A stretch of DNA of 50,180 nt from Candidatus Zipacnadia bacterium (lineage in GTDB: Bacteria > Armatimonadota > UBA5377 > JALGUK01). The translations under genes were made by a program, and so were the position numbers. How positions within the stretch are numbered: the first letter of the stretch is position 1; each line of letters begins with the position of its first letter. This document shows, piece by piece, positions 21,789 through 30,947 of this stretch. The stretch spans positions 1 through 50,180 of the forward strand of contig JALGUK010000001.1 of NCBI GenBank assembly GCA_029820875.1. Reading direction: 5' to 3'. The notes below the pieces were generated by a model. That model was not told the origin of the DNA and did not search any database. It saw nothing but the letters and a program-made list of their open reading frames with translations.

Positions 21789-22136
21789 CTAGCTGGTGGA
21801 TGTCTTTCCATGACCAGCCGCGGGAGGGCGGGCTTTCTCTTCGGCCTCTGCTTCCGGGAAGAACTCCGCAATCTCGGTCATCACCGCCGCTGTCATCTCC
21901 CCGACCGCCCGTTTCCCGATGCCGTCAAGCCACGCCTCATAAGTCTTGAGGCCGACCTTCTCCGCCTGCTCTCGCACGGCGAAATAGGCCAGCCGCCAGG
22001 CCAGCCGCACCGGAATCCGCCTCGCAGCCATTTCGGCGAAAAAGTTCTCCTGCGTCTGCGCTTCGCAGTCATCTACCATCCGAGCCGTGAGCCTGAACTC
22101 CCACACGCGGCCCTTTACGTCCTTGAACTGCGCCAT
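21789..22136 (-). CDS. Tail assembly chaperone (lambda G-like), 115 aa
   Basis: Begins MAQFKDVKGRVWEFRLTARM, the usual start of tail chaperones after the tail tube gene. Body YFAVREQAEKVGLKTYEAWL, acidic end (AEFFPEAEAEEKARPP) and stop TAG. The C-rich stretch CCCGCCCTCCC (21822-21832) near the 3' end is the most likely slip area. Confidence 0.75.
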   Translation of the reverse strand: MAQFKDVKGRVWEFRLTARMVDDCEAQTQENFFAEMAARRIPVRLAWRLAYFAVREQAEKVGLKTYEAWLDGIGKRAVGEMTAAVMTEIAEFFPEAEAEEKARPPAAGHGKTSTS

Positions 22137-22165
22137 TATATCCCTCCTGTTCTGGTTAGCTACCG

Positions 22166-22567
22166 TTAGCTACTCCCCGCCAATGGCGTAAGTGCACCCT
22201 TACTGACGCACGTGATCGAGCACATGACCGCGTTATCGAGGTCTTGCGCGCCCGGGTGGAACTCAGTCACCAGGCAATTGCCCGACCACCCGTAGCCGTC
22301 ATCGTCGGTAATTACGAATGCCAATGTGCTGCGCGCCAGGAATGCCGTCTCGATGGCCTGCAATGCCGTATCCGTCGGCACCCAGAGCATCTCGGTCGTG
22401 AAGCTCATGTCGAGCAGGCCCACCTGCCTGTTCCGCCAGCCACCGTCGCCTCGCGTCGTCGTATCCTGCTCGGCACCCGTGAAAGTCGGGTCGACACTGC
22501 GCGCTATCCCGACCGTGTTGCCGCCGAATTGCAGGACACACTCGAAGCCTCTCTTTCCTTCCGCCAT
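22166..22567 (-). CDS. Major tail (tube) protein, 133 aa
   Basis: Short tail-tube pattern: FECVLQFGGNTVGIARSVDP, TTRGDGGWRNRQVGLLDMSF and LAFVITDDDGYGWSGNCLV. Position between tail completion and chaperone genes fits. Shorter than lambda gpV but similar to other 130-150 residue tube proteins. Confidence 0.75.
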   Translation of the reverse strand: MAEGKRGFECVLQFGGNTVGIARSVDPTFTGAEQDTTTRGDGGWRNRQVGLLDMSFTTEMLWVPTDTALQAIETAFLARSTLAFVITDDDGYGWSGNCLVTEFHPGAQDLDNAVMCSITCVSKGALTPLAGSS

Positions 22568-22570
22568 CGT

Positions 22571-22993
22571 TTATTCCTCCAAAATCCGAACCATGATCCG
22601 TATGAGGTAACCCGGAAACCCATCCGGGTCGGTCAACTTTTGCGGGGGATACGCATAGCAGCCAACCTCACTGTATCCCGTCACCGTCAAGTGTGCACGG
22701 TCGAGGGTCGTCCAGACAACCTCCGCGAGGTCGCGGAGCAATTTCTGGCTCCGGCTCTTGTCGCCCCAGATATTCACGTCCGCGTCCATTTCCGCGCCGC
22801 GCTTCGCTCGCGTGCCGAACCTATCCCCGCCAGCTTCGGTCACGACTATCGCGGGAAGCTCGCAGTCATGCGGTATCGGCTCGATGGTAAAGACCGCCGG
22901 CCCCAGTACATCGCCCCCGAAATCGTATGTAGCAAGTTCGCTCGTTACTGCGAGCGTGTCTATTAGCTTGTCGCGTATCGCTTCGGCAATCAT
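22571..22993 (-). CDS. Tail completion / terminator protein, 140 aa
   Basis: N-terminus MIAEAIRDKLIDTLAVTSEL, central IVVTEAGGDRFGTRAKRG and a beta-rich end (GYLIRIMVRILEE), as in minor tail/terminator proteins placed just before the tube gene. Start in an ATGA overlap with the upstream gene. Confidence 0.7.
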   Translation of the reverse strand: MIAEAIRDKLIDTLAVTSELATYDFGGDVLGPAVFTIEPIPHDCELPAIVVTEAGGDRFGTRAKRGAEMDADVNIWGDKSRSQKLLRDLAEVVWTTLDRAHLTVTGYSEVGCYAYPPQKLTDPDGFPGYLIRIMVRILEE

Positions 22994-23409
22994 TTCACAC
23001 AACCCCCGAACTGTCGTGCAAACTTCGACTTTTCACGGTTCAATGCGGGCCGCATAAACGGTCGTTTGGGATGATACCGCCCCCCGAACTCATGTACCTT
23101 GCCATACCATGCCTCCCTCGTAGGGCCGACAATTGCCAGGGTCGGGCTGACCATAGCGTGCGTGATGCTCGCCCGAAGGTTGCCCGTCTGTACGTGCGGC
23201 GGGGTGCCGGGGGCGGAGGGCGTTCCCCTGGCACGGCCACCGCGCGGGCCGCGAGCTTTCGCAGGCCGCCCGCCCTTCTTCATACTCCGCTTCGCCTCGT
23301 TCTCGACAAGCAGGGCGCACTTCGTCAACGGCGACTTGACCGACGATTTCACTCGCCGCATGACCGCTGCTTTCTCTACCCTGATTTGCGATACGCGCAT
23401 TGAAATCAT
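22990..23409 (-). CDS. HK97 gp10-like head-tail protein, 139 aa
   Basis: Basic N-terminal half (MRRVKSSVKSPLTKCALLVE; KRSMKKGGRPAKARGPRGG) and the family motif TPPHVQTGNLRASITHAMV followed by VHEFGGRYHPKRPFMRPAL. This motif is diagnostic of HK97 gp10 proteins. Translationally coupled by ATGA at 23406-23409. Confidence 0.85.
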   Translation of the reverse strand: MISMRVSQIRVEKAAVMRRVKSSVKSPLTKCALLVENEAKRSMKKGGRPAKARGPRGGRARGTPSAPGTPPHVQTGNLRASITHAMVSPTLAIVGPTREAWYGKVHEFGGRYHPKRPFMRPALNREKSKFARQFGGCVK

Positions 23410-23687
23410 CTTGGAACTATCGGCCTTTCCGTCCGCTCCAGCGGAGCTTGCAGGACCGGTGCCCCTTCCGGTCCCGTCGCCCCTGTTACCCGATAATAAG
23501 CACCCCCGGCAGCTACAATGTCCTCTGGTTTCACATCCTCCTCGTTGCGGAAAATAAGCACCGTCTCATTCTCGTGTACGGAGATGGCTCCGTAGAGCAC
23601 ATGGGCCTCGCCGTAAGTCGTGAGCCACCCGCCCTCGCCGTCGCTCGTGCGCGTCGGGCGGTAGCGTTCCAGCCGCGCAAACCTCAT
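23406..23687 (-). CDS. Head-tail adaptor (SPP1 gp16 / HK97 gp9-like), 93 aa
   Basis: Short beta-rich protein: RTSDGEGGWLTTYGEAHVLY, EDIVAAGGAYYRVTGATG. Typical small stopper between connector and gp10. Overlaps both neighbours by four bases. Confidence 0.75.
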   Translation of the reverse strand: MRFARLERYRPTRTSDGEGGWLTTYGEAHVLYGAISVHENETVLIFRNEEDVKPEDIVAAGGAYYRVTGATGPEGAPVLQAPLERTERPIVPR

Positions 23688-24265
23688 GCCTTCATCCTCA
23701 TGTACGGCGACAGCAGAACCCCTACGTCGCCGCTCATAAGCCCATCCCAGTTCGCCGTCCAGCCGGATGCGCCCTCGGATTTGGTTCCGCCCCTTGCATC
23801 ATAGGCGCGCCTCACGAGGTGCATCAGGGCAACCTTCAGGCCGCTCGGAACTTCAATGCTGTCATCGCCCGTACCGCCATAACCTGCCGTGTATGATACA
23901 AGCCATCGTCCGCGTCCGTCTCCCCAGCGCGACTCGCCATCGTGTACGACCTGCGAGTTATACCTCAGATAGTAGTTGTCGGTGCTTTCCACTGTATCCG
24001 TCTCGCTATCAGTCACGGACGCAATGGATATTATGGGGCGGTATTCCGGCCAGAGCGAGACCCCGCCCCCGTCCATGTAGCCCGCATACCTGGATTCAGT
24101 GAGCTTGATTCCGCAGGTGGACTCAATCCATGATTGGCAGCCGTCTATCAGCGTACCAATCAGGTCGTCATGGCTGTCGTGCGAGACGCGGAGAAACTCT
24201 TTCATGTCCGCAACGGACACGATCCGCGCAACGTCTGTAACCGGAATGAGTTCCCAGTCGCTCAT
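23684..24265 (-). CDS. Head-tail connector (gp6-like), 193 aa
   Basis: Contains VADMKEFLRVSHDSHDDLIG then GCQSWIESTCGIKL, the well-known N-terminal region of phage gp6-like connectors, and LKVALMHLVRRAYDARGGTK. It forms the ring beneath the portal in HK97-type phages. Confidence 0.85.
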   Translation of the reverse strand: MSDWELIPVTDVARIVSVADMKEFLRVSHDSHDDLIGTLIDGCQSWIESTCGIKLTESRYAGYMDGGGVSLWPEYRPIISIASVTDSETDTVESTDNYYLRYNSQVVHDGESRWGDGRGRWLVSYTAGYGGTGDDSIEVPSGLKVALMHLVRRAYDARGGTKSEGASGWTANWDGLMSGDVGVLLSPYMRMKA

Positions 24266-26841
24266 ACTGTTACCCTCTTCACGCTAGACGCATAGCCGGA
24301 CGTGAATATCTTGACACGGTACGTCGCGCCCGCCACCACCTGCACGGCATATCCGCCATCACCGTCGGTACGCGAGTCATAGAGTACCGTCTTGCAATCG
24401 GTGTCGCTGTCGGCATAGACGGCGACGACCGCGCCTGTCACCGCGTTCCCGCTTACGACTGCCTTGCCGAGCGCCGCGCCGTTGACATCCAGCGTATCCT
24501 CCGTGATTGTCGCCGCATCGGAGATTGCGCCGGGGATGTTGGAGATTTTCGCATCCAGGTAGTCCACAATTAGTTTTCCGATACTGCCGTCTGTCGTCAG
24601 GGCCGAAGTCAGGCGATTCCATATGTCGGCAATCAACGTACCGAAGCTAGTCAGCGTCCGCGTTCCGACAGCCCAGACATCCGCCGCACTGTGGGTAGAC
24701 GCGTCATCCAAGTGCTTGTCAATAGAGCCTGCTGCCGGAGCACCGGCGCTGGGCGCGAGCTTCATCGCGTCTCGCGTCTCCTGTGCGCTCAAGCCGCCAG
24801 TGGGCGCTTCCCCAAGTGCATGTGCGGTCAAGCGCCGAACACCAGCATCGTCTTCCGTCATCTCCCACAGATGGTCGAGTTTGCTGCCGTTCGCTTCCAT
24901 CTCCGTGCGAATCTCACCAACAGTCGGGGGCGTTGTGGTGTTTGCGCCATAATCGGCCAGAGCCGTATCAACCTCTGCATTTATCTGGTCAACGTCTATC
25001 CGTCCATCGTCGTTCAGCGTACCAGAAAAACCACCAACTACATTATCCTCCAATGTTATGTGGCCGTGGATGCCAACCGTGCCGCCCGCGCAAGAGGCTG
25101 CAAGTATAACCTTACCTGTCCCCTGAATCGTGAACTTGTCAGTGCCAGTCGCGTTCAGATTGGATATCTCAATCCCACCACTCCAGCCAGCAAGCCGCAC
25201 TATTGAATCGCCAACCGCAGCGCCGAAATCAATCTCCGGCGTGGTTGCGCCACCACCCGAATAGCACTCGTCGAGAATGTATGTTTCCGCATCCGAAAGC
25301 GTCAGCTTGGTTATGAGGGATGACTTGACAATGTGCGCCTTCCCAAGCACGACAGTATCCAGATGACAATCCTTGAAATACACTGCGCCCGTGCCGGATG
25401 TGCCTGTACCAGTAACGTCAGCACCCTCAAAATGGGCGTCTTCCACTACCTGACCATTCAAGTCCAGTGTCCACGGATGCGAACCCAAAAGGGTATAGCC
25501 TGTGCTATCTCCGCTCAATGTAATGCTAGAACCGGCTGTAATACGGAATCGCTTGATGCCCAGAGATGCGCTCAACGCCAATGCCGCCGCCCAGGTTGAG
25601 ACTGGGTTGTCAGCCGTGCCGTCAACGAAGTCTTCAGTCTTCGTATTGCTCCCATTGGTGTTGACCCAAATCGCTCCGTTCTGGTATCCGGCAGTCCTGA
25701 CAACGACCGCCTTGCTCACAAATATCTGGTCAATATGCAAGGTGGCAGTACTCAGTGCGCCGTCATTCACGAACCGTATCCGAACCTTACCGATGTCTGC
25801 ACCGACAGTCCCAACATGACCTATCAATAGGTTGGGTATCCAGACTTGATTCTCGGAACCGTTGTAACCAGGCAGCCTCCCGACTTGATCCCATGTGCTT
25901 GTGCCCCAGTTATATGCTTGTATGAGCCATGCGTCGTTCTGGCCTGTCCCGTAACCCGTAATCGTACAGCTAACAGGGATGCCGTCGCCACCGACGTCGA
26001 ATTGGTAGTACAAGTCCATTGCGTTGCCAACGTCAGTGTGCTCATGGTAGGTTCCGTCAAGTGCGGCGGTGTCGGCATAGGTTCCAGAGGATTGTGTTCC
26101 GGTCGTTAGATTGTAGCTTTCCGCTGGTAGATTGATAGCTGCGCCAGTAACTGCAATAGCCCCCAGCTTGACCCCCAATGCCTCCAGTGTCGAAAGCGCA
26201 CGTATGAACGCACTGGTATCTCCCGCTTGGGTCAAGATGTTACTGAGCACTGTCCCGTCCGCGATCTCGGCGGTCATGTCATCACCATCAGCGACAGCAT
26301 CTTTCATCAGATGATTCAGATTCAACTCATCGAGTACCTTGCGGACGGCAAGCGCAATGATGTTAGAGGCGTAGGCCGTCGAGCCTACATCTGCTGCGAA
26401 TGTGGCATTATCAATTGCAGCATCAGCAATCTTATCCGCCGTAATCGCATCTGCACCAATCTTCGCAGCCGTAATAACCCCGTCAGCAATCTGCGTCACA
26501 TCCACTTGCAGTTTATCAGTGCCGTATTTGCTGTCCCAGTAGTTCTGCGTGACGACCATGAACTCCTTCCAGACGGGCAATGCGCCAGATTCCTGTACGT
26601 CGAGCCGCAACCGCCCAAGCGTATTTGTGTCCGTCGCGTCAAGTGGACAATCATAGACGCCGAGTTCGTCATGCGAGCAGGATGTGCTTTCATTCTTCTG
26701 CGCCATGTTCCCGCCGTTTTTCGACAGCCGGACATCAGCCTGTGCAATGGTCAGGGCCGTTTCGGGGTCTTTCCCCGTAGTGTCATCAAGAAACGGCCCT
26801 ATCTTCACCGTGACTGCCGTTGATTGTCGTAGTTCCTGCAT
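24262..26841 (-). CDS. Large fibre-like structural protein, 859 aa
   Basis: Residues 110-180 carry a repetitive DGVITAAKIGADAITADKI pattern seen in phage neck and tail-fibre proteins. Later sections are beta-rich and lectin-like (YYQFDVGGDGIPVSCTITG; VRIRFVNDGALSTATLHID), then a right-handed beta-helix-like run (HPWTLDLNGQVVEDAHFEG; AVYFKDCHLDTVVLGK). The C-terminal 80 residues look like a carboxypeptidase-regulatory/Ig-type fold (DGDGGYAVQVVAGATYRVKI). Its position beside connectors suggests a neck fibre or capsid/neck appendage. Confidence 0.7.
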   Translation of the reverse strand: MQELRQSTAVTVKIGPFLDDTTGKDPETALTIAQADVRLSKNGGNMAQKNESTSCSHDELGVYDCPLDATDTNTLGRLRLDVQESGALPVWKEFMVVTQNYWDSKYGTDKLQVDVTQIADGVITAAKIGADAITADKIADAAIDNATFAADVGSTAYASNIIALAVRKVLDELNLNHLMKDAVADGDDMTAEIADGTVLSNILTQAGDTSAFIRALSTLEALGVKLGAIAVTGAAINLPAESYNLTTGTQSSGTYADTAALDGTYHEHTDVGNAMDLYYQFDVGGDGIPVSCTITGYGTGQNDAWLIQAYNWGTSTWDQVGRLPGYNGSENQVWIPNLLIGHVGTVGADIGKVRIRFVNDGALSTATLHIDQIFVSKAVVVRTAGYQNGAIWVNTNGSNTKTEDFVDGTADNPVSTWAAALALSASLGIKRFRITAGSSITLSGDSTGYTLLGSHPWTLDLNGQVVEDAHFEGADVTGTGTSGTGAVYFKDCHLDTVVLGKAHIVKSSLITKLTLSDAETYILDECYSGGGATTPEIDFGAAVGDSIVRLAGWSGGIEISNLNATGTDKFTIQGTGKVILAASCAGGTVGIHGHITLEDNVVGGFSGTLNDDGRIDVDQINAEVDTALADYGANTTTPPTVGEIRTEMEANGSKLDHLWEMTEDDAGVRRLTAHALGEAPTGGLSAQETRDAMKLAPSAGAPAAGSIDKHLDDASTHSAADVWAVGTRTLTSFGTLIADIWNRLTSALTTDGSIGKLIVDYLDAKISNIPGAISDAATITEDTLDVNGAALGKAVVSGNAVTGAVVAVYADSDTDCKTVLYDSRTDGDGGYAVQVVAGATYRVKIFTSGYASSVKRVTV

Positions 26842-27006
26842 CTATGCTTCCCTCAGATTACGATATGCTCGCATTGCCACTGGAATTGAAAGTCCAGCCG
26901 CCGCAGGCGCCTCTGTATCGCCGCCGACAAAGTCAAAATCGAAAGGTAGTTCATCAGTTGTTTGCTCAATAGCTGGATGCGGAAAATCAAATATGGGTTC
27001 TGCCAT
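26842..27006 (-). CDS. Small acidic protein, 54 aa
   Basis: ATG at 27004-27006 shares a base with the upstream stop (TAATG); TAG sits right before the next ATG. Sequence MAEPIFDFPHPAIEQTTDEL then FDFDFVGGDTEAPAAAG. Short Phe/Asp-rich protein lying between two fibre genes. Function unknown. Confidence 0.65.
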   Translation of the reverse strand: MAEPIFDFPHPAIEQTTDELPFDFDFVGGDTEAPAAAGLSIPVAMRAYRNLREA

Positions 27007-28550
27007 TATGTCACCGACAAATCACAAAGCCGGTCAACGTGAATGAATTTGTCCGCCTCATGTGCCACACTGAACACCGAAATTATCAGAGGCGCTGTCG
27101 AGGAATCTACCTCGATGCCGGATACTCGCACTTTCCTCCATACCCCCTCCGCCAGACCGTCTTGGCTTCCCTCGTCTCGACTATCGAACACCTTCCATTT
27201 CGAGGTCGCCGTATCCCATGCAAGCACTTGTACCCAGACCTCATCGGTGTTCGCGCCTGCTACGCTTGGCACGCTTGCCCATGTCCCGTCCGCTTGAATC
27301 CATACATCTACGACGCCCGTCCCTGTGCTCCCGGGAACCTTCAAGAGTTGAGCGATATTGACCGGCCATGCTGCGTGCAGTTCATCCCCGTTTGTGAACT
27401 TGATTACGGTAGTTGCTCCGCCTGACCTTGCGCCCGCCGTAGTAGAAGCAGACGCTATATTTTCAGCCACGCCGCCCTGGTCGAACTTTGCACACCAGTC
27501 TAAGATAGTGCCATCCTCATCCTGGATTATGCACTTCGATTGCATAGCAAAGTAATTTATAAGCGAAAATTCAGTTGGGCTATTGAACGCACAATTACGG
27601 AAGAACGCACGGCCCGTGGTTATATACATATCCGCTGTACCATGCGCGGTGGTTGCACCGAACGTGCAGTTCTCAAAGTAGCCAAAAGATACTCCGGCAA
27701 AAGCATAGACTCCACCGTCAAATGTCGTATTTCTAGCCCAGACACTAGAGACGTACTCAAAGTTGGAATTACTGTTGAATCCGGCAGCAATGTCGCAATC
27801 GCAACCATCCAAAATGAGGCTACTAATGCTCCCAGACACCCTCGAATGATGACAATTCTCCCATCGGCAGTTCACGAAGTGCACCCATGCAGCATTGTAG
27901 TGCCCTGTTGCCTTTTCATCATCGGTGCCCCGAAAATGGAGATTGGCGACGATACAGGCAAAGGACGAGTTCTGTTTCCACATCAGATAGTATGAGTCAC
28001 TCGTGTCCACATCCCAGATCGGTCTCACATTTCCACTATCCTCACTCCAGACATCATGCGTGTCATTATCGCCGATAACCCACGCGGGTTGATGCAAGCT
28101 GCCGGAAACGGGCATTGCCATACTTGCCGATGCCGTGAAGGTTTGCCCCCGTCGAAGCCAGACGACAATATTCGTACCACCTGCAATCTGGCTCAGATGA
28201 TAGTAGGCGGTATCTTTAGAGGTTCCATCGTTCGTCGTGTGTCTGCCATTTCCCGTCCCGCCGGTTCCAGTATAATTCGCCGCCAAGACAATGTTATCAT
28301 TGTCCGTTATGCTCGATACTTCGGCCCAATCTTCAGGGTTGTCAGCTTCCAATTTGATAAAATCACCAGCCGACACTTCGGCGGTTGCATTTCCGTTAGC
28401 ATCCGTGCAGCTTACAGCCGTACTTCCGTTCGTGAATTGCCAGTTTGTGCCCGTCAACTGCTTACAGTAGATACCATCGCAATACCTATGAGTAAGGCCG
28501 TCCCCAGGAGAGGGCCACTTCTTGACTTCGGGAAAGCATGCGCCTATCAT
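27006..28550 (-). CDS. Beta-helix spike-like protein, 514 aa
   Basis: N-terminal GDGLTHRYCDGIYCKQLTGT and TDNDNIVLAANYTGTGGTGN are beta-rich; residues 190-350 are repetitive with conserved Asn/Cys positions (FVNCRWENCHHSRVSG; ILDGCDCDIAAG; FENCTFGATT; FRNCAFNSPTEF), typical of a parallel beta-helix. The C-terminal domain is strand-rich. Tailspike or capsid fibre role is inferred from fold and place; no clear lyase active site seen. Confidence 0.7.
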   Translation of the reverse strand: MIGACFPEVKKWPSPGDGLTHRYCDGIYCKQLTGTNWQFTNGSTAVSCTDANGNATAEVSAGDFIKLEADNPEDWAEVSSITDNDNIVLAANYTGTGGTGNGRHTTNDGTSKDTAYYHLSQIAGGTNIVVWLRRGQTFTASASMAMPVSGSLHQPAWVIGDNDTHDVWSEDSGNVRPIWDVDTSDSYYLMWKQNSSFACIVANLHFRGTDDEKATGHYNAAWVHFVNCRWENCHHSRVSGSISSLILDGCDCDIAAGFNSNSNFEYVSSVWARNTTFDGGVYAFAGVSFGYFENCTFGATTAHGTADMYITTGRAFFRNCAFNSPTEFSLINYFAMQSKCIIQDEDGTILDWCAKFDQGGVAENIASASTTAGARSGGATTVIKFTNGDELHAAWPVNIAQLLKVPGSTGTGVVDVWIQADGTWASVPSVAGANTDEVWVQVLAWDTATSKWKVFDSRDEGSQDGLAEGVWRKVRVSGIEVDSSTAPLIISVFSVAHEADKFIHVDRLCDLSVT

Positions 28551-28891
28551 AGTGCTACCTCCCCCACGATATTCGACGGGTCAAACTCATGTTCTACGAC
28601 CTTTCGAGCGACCTCATCAGGTGTCATATCATACTTCTCAATGTATGCCTCCTCCTTGACTCGCTGTTCCTCTTCTGCAATCGCCGAATCAATGAGATTC
28701 TGTATGAAAGTTGCGAACACGGAGTCTATCTCTGCCTTGCTCGGAGGCTTCGTAACATCTCTTCCAAAGGACGCTTCATTCTGGACGAGCACAAGTCCAA
28801 GATGCCCTTTATCCTGACGAATCGCTCTCCAAGGGACTCGCCAGCGATTACGAACAAAAGCCGGAACCCCGCGCTCAATCTTATAATCCAT
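28547..28891 (-). CDS. Hypothetical protein, 114 aa
   Basis: Starts MDYKIERGVPAFVRNRWRVP; basic N-terminus then acidic helical C-terminus (EEEQRVKEEAYIEKYDMTPD). Coupled by ATGA to the spike-like gene. Could be a small chaperone or adaptor for it; this is inference. Confidence 0.55.
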   Translation of the reverse strand: MDYKIERGVPAFVRNRWRVPWRAIRQDKGHLGLVLVQNEASFGRDVTKPPSKAEIDSVFATFIQNLIDSAIAEEEQRVKEEAYIEKYDMTPDEVARKVVEHEFDPSNIVGEVAL

Positions 28892-28904
28892 CACGCAACC
28901 TCTT

Positions 28905-29078
28905 TCAGTTTGCTTCCTTTGCGCCAGCCGAATCCACAATCTCCACGACCTTGCATACGGCCAGGGCCTTCGCCTGCGCCGACGGCAGGAAGTCCTCGTC
29001 GCCCTTGTGCCGGGGCCGCACAGTCCCGTCAAACTGCCATGCCGTATCATGCCGCCAGCGAATAAGTATGCGCTTCAT
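28905..29078 (-). CDS. Small basic protein, 57 aa
   Basis: ATG at 29076-29078 overlaps the stop of the sulfotransferase-like gene; TGA at 28905-28907. Sequence MKRILIRWRHDTAWQFDGTV then DEDFLPSAQAKALAVCKVVE. A compact strand-helix pattern, unknown family. Coding supported by tight packing. Confidence 0.65.
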   Translation of the reverse strand: MKRILIRWRHDTAWQFDGTVRPRHKGDEDFLPSAQAKALAVCKVVEIVDSAGAKEAN

Positions 29079-29695
29079 GGTTTCGGCCTCTTCGTGGAAT
29101 ACCCCAGTGCTGCCATGACGCGGAGGTCGAGGATGTCCCAGATGTATGCGAGCAATTTCGCGTCGTAGAATTTCATATATCGTTTCTTGACGTAGAATGT
29201 GCGATTGAACATGCGCCGCTTCTTTCTGCCACGGTCAACGTATCGCTCTATGTTGCGGAATTCTCCCGTCGGCGTGAGACTCAATCGCCTGGCAATCTTC
29301 TGGCACGTGCTTTCCGGTTCAGTTACGAGGCTCTCGAATCGGACAAATGCCCACTTGCCTGGACTCGTGTCTTGCATACGCAGCCAATGGTCGTGTGCGA
29401 AGTTCCATAGTTGCACCATCGTCCCGCGCTTCAGATGTGCCCGGAAGGGAGCTCGCATGTGTAGAAATGAGTTCAGATAGCGGTGCATAGATACCATCCA
29501 AGACAGCGGATGCTTGCTGACCACCAGATAATCGGATGCTTGCTCTCCCTGTTTATAATCCTGGTACGTCCCGTGTTTCCAGCCACCGCTATTGACGGCG
29601 ATGTCAACGTCATAGTTTTCGAGCAGCAGCAATCGCAGATAGTTCGTGCCCGAACGCTGGAGACCAAACTGCTTTATGCGCTTCGTCTCAGCCAC
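29075..29695 (-). CDS. Sulfotransferase-like P-loop protein, 206 aa
   Basis: QFGLQRSGTNYLRLLLLENY at the N-terminus is the PAPS-binding 5'-phosphosulfate loop (RSGTNxL). The second motif VVSKHPLSWMVSMHRYLNSF resembles the 3'-phosphate-binding helix of sulfotransferases. Length is short for the family but typical of phage/bacterial sulfotransferase domains. It would move a sulfate group from PAPS to a sugar or peptide. In a cluster with glycosyltransferases it most likely sulfates a glycan. GTG start. Confidence 0.75.
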   Translation of the reverse strand: MAETKRIKQFGLQRSGTNYLRLLLLENYDVDIAVNSGGWKHGTYQDYKQGEQASDYLVVSKHPLSWMVSMHRYLNSFLHMRAPFRAHLKRGTMVQLWNFAHDHWLRMQDTSPGKWAFVRFESLVTEPESTCQKIARRLSLTPTGEFRNIERYVDRGRKKRRMFNRTFYVKKRYMKFYDAKLLAYIWDILDLRVMAALGYSTKRPKP

Positions 29696-30947
29696 GGTTC
29701 ACTTGTCCCCTCTCTTCCAGCCAGTGCAGCATCTCGTAAAGTTGTGCCGTCAGTTCGTCGCGGCTCATGCCCCCGATGATGCTTATGTGTGCCCGCGCAC
29801 GCGAGCCGTCGCCGCGAAATGTATTGTTGTTCGGGTCGCCCATGTCCTCTATTCTGCAACCGAATGCTTCAGGCATCGCATAGATTGCCGTGCCAGGATA
29901 GGGGATAAACATCTTGAGACTGATGACGCACTCGCGGCCAGCGTCTTCAACCCATGTCTTGTTGCGTTCAAGCGTGTCAGGCGTCTCGCCCGGCGTGCCC
30001 ATCATCATCAGCGGCCTGACCGTCGGTATCCCAGCGGCGATAGCATTCCTTACCGCTCTGGTATTCTCCTCGACGCGCACTCCCTTGTGCAGTAGGTTCA
30101 ATACGCCTTGATCCCCGGATTCCACGCCGAATGAAACTTCCTCGCAGCCGCAATCATGTATGAGTTTATAGGTGTCAATGTCATTCGGCTTGGTTCGGAT
30201 GCTCGCACGCCAACGCATCTCGCGTCGCCGCAATGCGCCGGAAAGCCACCCCAGCCGCGCCGCATTGTGGATGAGATTGTCATCGCTGATACGAACCTGA
30301 CGGATGCCGAGCAACGCAATATCATCAAGCTCACGCTCTATTCGCTCGATGCTGTAGTCTTGAACAAAGCTCTCGTTGCCTGACGTGCAGAACGCGCACC
30401 GATACCGGCAACCCCGACTGGTCAACAGGGTCGTTGATTCTGTGGGTTCTATAGCATGGCGAAAAATCCGGCCTCCCTGATACGGCAAGAGGCGGCGGTC
30501 GGGATAAGGGTAGTCGTTCATGTCGCGTAGAAGCCGATCCGCCTTCACAAACCATTGCGGGCGCTTTGCCGGTCTCAGGAATGCGTCGGCCACCACATCC
30601 TCCCCGTATCCGTCCACCACGCAATCAACCGCATCGTCCAACATCTCCGGCGACTTCCCAATCGGGCCGCCGGCAATGATATAATTTGCCAGCCCATGTT
30701 CTTTCGCGTGTTCGGCAATGCCGTTGAGATATGGCGCATCCACCATGCACCCGCTGAGACACAGCATATCCGTTTTCTTCAACATCAGCTTTGCCGCGTG
30801 CATGGACGAACCCTGGGCGAACACCATTTCGACCTTCGCGCCGAGGTCGCGGCAGTAGGTCGCAATCAATAGCATCCCCAAACCGACCTGCGCGGTCGGG
30901 TTTGTGTGATACGGTTGCGGCGTGTAGAAGAACGTAATGTCTGGCAT
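29688..30947 (-). CDS. B12-binding-type radical SAM enzyme, 419 aa
   Basis: Residues 1-130 follow a cobalamin-binding-like Rossmann pattern (GLGMLLIATYCRDLGAKVEM; IIAGGPIGKSPEM; VVDGYGEDVV). The radical SAM domain follows, with the 4Fe-4S cysteines C180, C184 and C187 in RGCRYRCAFC, and later SFGVESGDQGVLN and TPGETPDTLERN typical of the family. Such enzymes methylate unactivated carbons or remodel rings. No classic DxHxxG B12 motif is visible, so B12 binding is likely but not certain. Located inside the glycan-modification cluster. Confidence 0.85.
   Translation of the reverse strand: MPDITFFYTPQPYHTNPTAQVGLGMLLIATYCRDLGAKVEMVFAQGSSMHAAKLMLKKTDMLCLSGCMVDAPYLNGIAEHAKEHGLANYIIAGGPIGKSPEMLDDAVDCVVDGYGEDVVADAFLRPAKRPQWFVKADRLLRDMNDYPYPDRRLLPYQGGRIFRHAIEPTESTTLLTSRGCRYRCAFCTSGNESFVQDYSIERIERELDDIALLGIRQVRISDDNLIHNAARLGWLSGALRRREMRWRASIRTKPNDIDTYKLIHDCGCEEVSFGVESGDQGVLNLLHKGVRVEENTRAVRNAIAAGIPTVRPLMMMGTPGETPDTLERNKTWVEDAGRECVISLKMFIPYPGTAIYAMPEAFGCRIEDMGDPNNNTFRGDGSRARAHISIIGGMSRDELTAQLYEMLHWLEERGQVNRG

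Noticed and set aside
24262..26841. Diversity-generating retroelement variable region in the fibre protein
   Set aside because: No reverse transcriptase gene and no template repeat were seen.
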